A DNA stretch of 64,000 bases from JAHZKN01 sp965250205. Lineage in GTDB: Bacteria; Pseudomonadota; Alphaproteobacteria; Rhizobiales; Hyphomicrobiaceae. Positions 61,087 through 64,000 of this stretch are shown one piece after another (position 1 is the stretch's first letter; each line of letters starts with the position of its first letter). The notes under the pieces were generated by a model, which worked only from the letters and a program-made list of their open reading frames with translations, was not told the origin of the DNA and did no database searches. The stretch spans positions 1 to 64,000 of the forward strand of contig CBDFNK010000012.1 in NCBI GenBank assembly GCA_965250205.1, read 5' to 3'. A program made the translations under genes and the position numbers.

Positions 61087-61227
61087 AATCCAATGAGTTT
61101 GAGCAACTTAGCAGCGTTCAGATTAATTGCAGGTTTTTCCGGGGTTAAGGCCTCAGGCAGCTTTGCCCATCAACCGAGATCGCAGACACTGATCAAAATA
61201 TGAGTGGGTTAGGTCAAATGAAGATAT

Positions 61228-61263
61228 AAAAAAAGCTGGGCCCTGTCAGAGACAAGGCCCAGC
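61228..61263 (-). terminator. Rho-independent terminator of the 61285-61983 gene
   Basis: Stem GCTGGGCC / GGCCCAGC with a 13-nt loop, followed on the minus strand by TTTTTTT. Ends 21 nt after the stop. Confidence 0.9.
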
Positions 61264-61284
61264 CCAATTTAGCGTTTGTATTAA

Positions 61285-61983
61285 TTAGCAGCCTACTGAA
61301 ACCGTTAGGCCAACGGCTGGGATGAAGCGCTTGCAGTTACCCTCACCGCTATCACTGTCTTCAACAACTGGTGTGGTCTCGGTCGTATCAGTGTCGGCTT
61401 GATTCACAACGGCGACTTCGGTGGCATCGCCTGTGGTTTTAACTCTGCTGGTATCTTCTGCAATGTCTTGGCTGGTCAGCAATGCTGCAGTTGATGGTGC
61501 GGCAACAAAAGAACCTTCGGTTTTTTCTGCGTCCGCCTTTGCTTGAGCTTCAGCTTCTGCGCGGGCATTTGCTTCAGTTGCTGCAACCTGCTTTTGCTTG
61601 GCATTCCTGGCTGCGTAAGCGCGCTGCTGAGCTGCCTTTTTCTTCTTAGCTGCTGCGTAAGCACGTTTTTGAGCGGCTTTTTTCTTCTTAGCTGCTGCAT
61701 AAGCCCGCTGTTGAGCGGCTTTCTTTTTCTGAGCAGCATAAGCGCGTTTCTTGGCAGATGCCCTGGCCCTTGCGCGTGCCCGAGCTTTGGCCTTAGCACG
61801 GGCGCGGGCTTGAGCTTTGCGTTGGTTATTCTTAGCTGCGTTTGCTGCAGCACCCAGAATAACGGCTCCAGCCACAATGCCGAGGCCAATGGCGGTTTTT
61901 TTGCCGGCCTGGGCAGCAGATGTCATTGGCAGGCTAGCCGCCATAAAAACAGAAACGAAGGTAATCAGTGTTTTGCGGGTCAT
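61285..61983 (-). CDS. Exported Lys/Ala/Arg-rich low-complexity protein, family member 2
   Basis: 232 residues from the ATG at 61983, with GGGAGC 7-12 nt upstream (an ATG at 61998 is less likely). Signal TLITFVSVFMAASLPMTSAAQA, then a second hydrophobic stretch (AIGLGIVAGAVILGAAANA) that may anchor it in the membrane. A long basic region follows: first KARARAKAK, then four near-repeats of QRAYAAAKKKKAA. The conserved GSFVAAPSTAALLTSQDI and C-terminal GNCKRFIPAVGLTVSVGC end it. Paralog of the 60135 gene. Function unknown. Confidence 0.75.
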   Translation of the reverse strand: MTRKTLITFVSVFMAASLPMTSAAQAGKKTAIGLGIVAGAVILGAAANAAKNNQRKAQARARAKAKARARARARASAKKRAYAAQKKKAAQQRAYAAAKKKKAAQKRAYAAAKKKKAAQQRAYAARNAKQKQVAATEANARAEAEAQAKADAEKTEGSFVAAPSTAALLTSQDIAEDTSRVKTTGDATEVAVVNQADTDTTETTPVVEDSDSGEGNCKRFIPAVGLTVSVGC

Positions 61984-62272
61984 TTTAGTAGCTCCCATGG
62001 ATCTTGGTTTCGAATGAACAACCCGTCGGGTAGAGCCGCCGTTTGTTGCTTGAGAACAATTTCGCGCATTCTAGTCAATTTAGCTGTTCCGCTTGGAACA
62101 GGGAGTAAAAAAACCTTTTGTCCGTGTTACCGTCCCTTAAAACCTTTATATTCTATGCACTTAATGTTCGGCGCACAGGGAAGATCTCTGCATAGTTAAA
62201 AGCTTGCGGCCTACTGGCAGCAGGTTAAATGTTAGCTTTGTCTATTTGGTCATCGAATCGCGAATTTGTCCA

Positions 62273-63130
62273 CTAAGCAGCAAGTGCATTTGCAGGATTT
62301 GGCTCTGTTTTCTCAAATTTTGGTTGCGAAGTGCCGGTGAGGCGCACGACAAAATTTAGTGTGCGCTGTAATACAACATCACGCTGACGATCGATGGTGA
62401 CAATATGATAGCTGTCTTCTAACACCACCATATCGACGTGGCCCAGCAGGTTTTTCTGCAGGAAGAACGCATTGTCCATGCCGGCATAGTCGTCTTCACG
62501 CGGATGAATAATAAGCGTCGGTTGGCTGATAAAGCGGGCAATGCGCGATACTTTTTGCGCCAGCCAGCGCCGCTCTAACACCGCCGGACCCGGCGTTGTC
62601 ATCGGCATTTTTGGTGCTCCAGGGGCTTGGAGGGCTTTGGAGATGAAGTTCCGCAAGCGGTCGTCCTTGATGCCAAATTTATGCGGCACTGGAAAATCAA
62701 ACAGATTGGCCACCGATTTTAGGGCCACGAGATTGAACAATTTTGCATACCAAGGCACCCGACGGCCGGTTAACCACAGTGTTGGAGAAAATAGTGTCAG
62801 GCCTTTTACGGTGTCTTTGTGCTCGTGGGCGAGCAGCATGGCGAGCAGGGCACCAGTTGAGAGGCCACCAACAATCACTGTTTCGCAGCGTTCCGAAAGC
62901 TCTTTCAGGCCTTGTTGGGCCGAGCTGTACCAATCATTCCAGGTAGAGGTGCGCAGGGCGGCATCGCCATCACAGTGCCCGGCCAATTGTGGGCACGAAA
63001 CGGTGTATCCCTGGCACGCCAACCCGTTTGCGACATAGCGCAATTCGGTTGGCGATCCACAAAGCCCGTGAATCAAAAGAACCCCAACCGGTCCACCGTC
63101 AAAAAATGTGCTGTGATCTTTACCAGACAT
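62273..63130 (-). CDS. Alpha/beta-fold carboxylesterase-type hydrolase
   Basis: 285 residues. Core features: VGVLLIHGLCGSPTELRYVA (oxyanion loop), nucleophile elbow VGGLSTGALLAM with Ser, catalytic Asp in LIIHPREDDYAG, and His in DSYHIVTIDRQ. Size and HGLCGSP start are those of monoacylglycerol-lipase/Est30-type carboxylesterases. Cytoplasmic, no signal. Substrate unknown. It lies downstream of the exported family and next to an O-antigen ligase-like gene. Confidence 0.88.
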   Translation of the reverse strand: MSGKDHSTFFDGGPVGVLLIHGLCGSPTELRYVANGLACQGYTVSCPQLAGHCDGDAALRTSTWNDWYSSAQQGLKELSERCETVIVGGLSTGALLAMLLAHEHKDTVKGLTLFSPTLWLTGRRVPWYAKLFNLVALKSVANLFDFPVPHKFGIKDDRLRNFISKALQAPGAPKMPMTTPGPAVLERRWLAQKVSRIARFISQPTLIIHPREDDYAGMDNAFFLQKNLLGHVDMVVLEDSYHIVTIDRQRDVVLQRTLNFVVRLTGTSQPKFEKTEPNPANALAA

Positions 63131-63277
63131 TGCCGCAAGGCCTCCTCATTTGGTCTTGTGGCAAACTAGGTTTAAGCGGCGGACTCAGCTGTTCCGGTGG
63201 TGACACGACATCGGCTTTGTTCGCTCAACGCTTAACAAGGTGTTACGTCGTAATGTCGTGGCTAAGATGACGTCGCG

Positions 63278-64000
63278 TTAGTGTTGTGCACGAATGATGC
63301 GTGGTGCACGGTGCGCATAAGCAGAGTAGCCGCGCACATCGTACAGTACAGATTTGGCTGCAACGCGGGCTTGAATGCGCGCAGCGCGTGTTGGTTCGGC
63401 ATTTTTGAGCGGCATGATTGGGATGCCGGCAAGTTGCATGCGTTGCTCAGAAATATCGGCAATGATGCGTGGTCGACGAATAATGTTTCGATCTGACAGC
63501 ATCAGACCCCACACGAGGGCCATCAGCAAGTAGAAGTGACGCCAGTGGTCGTTGTCGATCAATAAGCCTTCAAGAATGATCGCAAACAACGCCGCGAATG
63601 CCACAATGAATAGCGGCTGACTGGCTGTGCGTCGGAACGCATGGCGCAGGCCAGCTGCAATCGTGCCGACCATTACAATCAGGAAAAGACCACCACCAAG
63701 CCAACCCGCTTTAAGAAACATCGTCAGGTAGACGTTGTGGACTTCTTCAGAATGGTAGGTTTCAGCAAAATCCAATGCGCCAATGCCAAACGGGTTGGAG
63801 ACAATGAGATTCATCGCTTTGACTTGTCCGCCAAAGCGCCCCTCATGACCTTCATCATAGGATTGTGTCAGCTGCGCGCGCTCGGCCAGCAAATTGCCAA
63901 TGGAATCGGTTTGAGCAGCGGCCAAGATGGCAAGAGTTGCTAGAATGCCGCCTACAATTACTATCACAACAATGTTCATCTGCTGGCGATGAGTTTTGGC
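63278..64000 (-). CDS. O-antigen ligase/polymerase-like membrane protein (C-terminal part)
   Basis: The frame is open to the right window edge, so the N-terminus is outside (a Met at 63979 is internal to the longer frame). Visible: a TM (NIVVIVIVGGILATLAILAA), the periplasmic loop with SYDEGHEGRFGGQVKAMNLI and GIGALDFAETYHSEEVHNVY, then four more TM segments. The HN(V/I)YL-type motif after the loop is characteristic of Wzy_C/WaaL proteins. Ligates O-antigen to lipid A-core or polymerises glycan; subfamily not decidable. The last ~50 residues are basic and cytosolic. Confidence 0.8.
   Translation of the reverse strand, partial: AKTHRQQMNIVVIVIVGGILATLAILAAAQTDSIGNLLAERAQLTQSYDEGHEGRFGGQVKAMNLIVSNPFGIGALDFAETYHSEEVHNVYLTMFLKAGWLGGGLFLIVMVGTIAAGLRHAFRRTASQPLFIVAFAALFAIILEGLLIDNDHWRHFYLLMALVWGLMLSDRNIIRRPRIIADISEQRMQLAGIPIMPLKNAEPTRAARIQARVAAKSVLYDVRGYSAYAHRAPRIIRAQH

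Noticed and set aside
60639..61106. Extended N-terminus for the 60135 gene through array C
   Set aside because: The longer frame translates the tandem array as HCASLCW and TRCTPTLRKLVLD repeats; a proper RBS and signal peptide start at 60638.

Overview
The window looks like chromosomal DNA of an alphaproteobacterium, most likely order Hyphomicrobiales (Rhizobiales). The evidence is gene content and order: aminotransferase-hom-glpX-recJ; hisN / N-formylglutamate amidohydrolase / cpdR / tRNA-Val / zinc-free L36; DUF1036-pyruvate kinase-glycerate kinase; DUF1244 followed by GapR (DUF2312); class I PHA synthase plus a phasin. The genus cannot be fixed from the sequence alone.

Layout. 1-6.6 kb: part of a Flp/Tad pilus locus (TadG-like vWA protein cut by the window edge, CpaC secretin, CpaD lipoprotein, a PilZ protein, a TadD-like TPR lipoprotein), interrupted by a 0.56 kb tandem palindromic array. 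7-18.5 kb: core metabolism and repair (O-acetylhomoserine sulfhydrylase, PhaC, aminotransferase, homoserine dehydrogenase, class II FBPase, phasin, RecJ). 18.6-21.2 kb: tRNA-Glu followed by a small degenerate island carrying a Doc/Fic-like gene and its DNA-binding partner. 21.5-32.1 kb: hisN, a tandem pair of probable small RNAs, an amidohydrolase, cpdR, tRNA-Val, L36, a TPR protein, pyk, glycerate kinase, DUF1244 and gapR. 32.2-33.1 kb: a scrap yard of transposase fragments and a hexanucleotide microsatellite. 33.1-39.4 kb: an RND efflux pump with its adaptor, and an MscS-related channel. 39.7-46 kb: rpfF, rpfC and a REC-PAS-GGDEF-EAL gene. 46-53.9 kb: polysaccharide flippase, cNMP-patatin, cold-shock-like protein and a DevCAB-type exporter. 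54-59.4 kb: gene-poor, lower-GC-looking accessory DNA with an orphan Flp pilin, unknown small genes and an HWE kinase. 59.6-62 kb: a tandem family of exported Lys/Ala/Arg-rich proteins. 62.2-64 kb: an alpha/beta hydrolase and the C-terminal part of an O-antigen-ligase-like protein.

The most interesting system is the DSF-type (diffusible signal factor) quorum-sensing locus at 39.7-46 kb. It has a RpfF-family synthase with both catalytic glutamates and, convergent to it, a RpfC-like hybrid sensor kinase translationally coupled to an upstream response regulator. This is the layout of the Xanthomonas rpfF / rpfG-rpfC locus, but the HD-GYP output of RpfG is replaced by PAS-GGDEF-EAL, the domain set of the Burkholderia DSF receptor RpfR. 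Nearby surface functions (Flp pilus, PilZ protein, polysaccharide flippase) are plausible outputs of such a c-di-GMP circuit, but that link is inference.

The second theme is repeats. Nine copies of a ~130 bp element with CTAG ends and two stem-loops lie between genes, and several supply the TAG stop codon of the neighbouring gene. A second family of short palindromes is expanded into tandem arrays at four loci.
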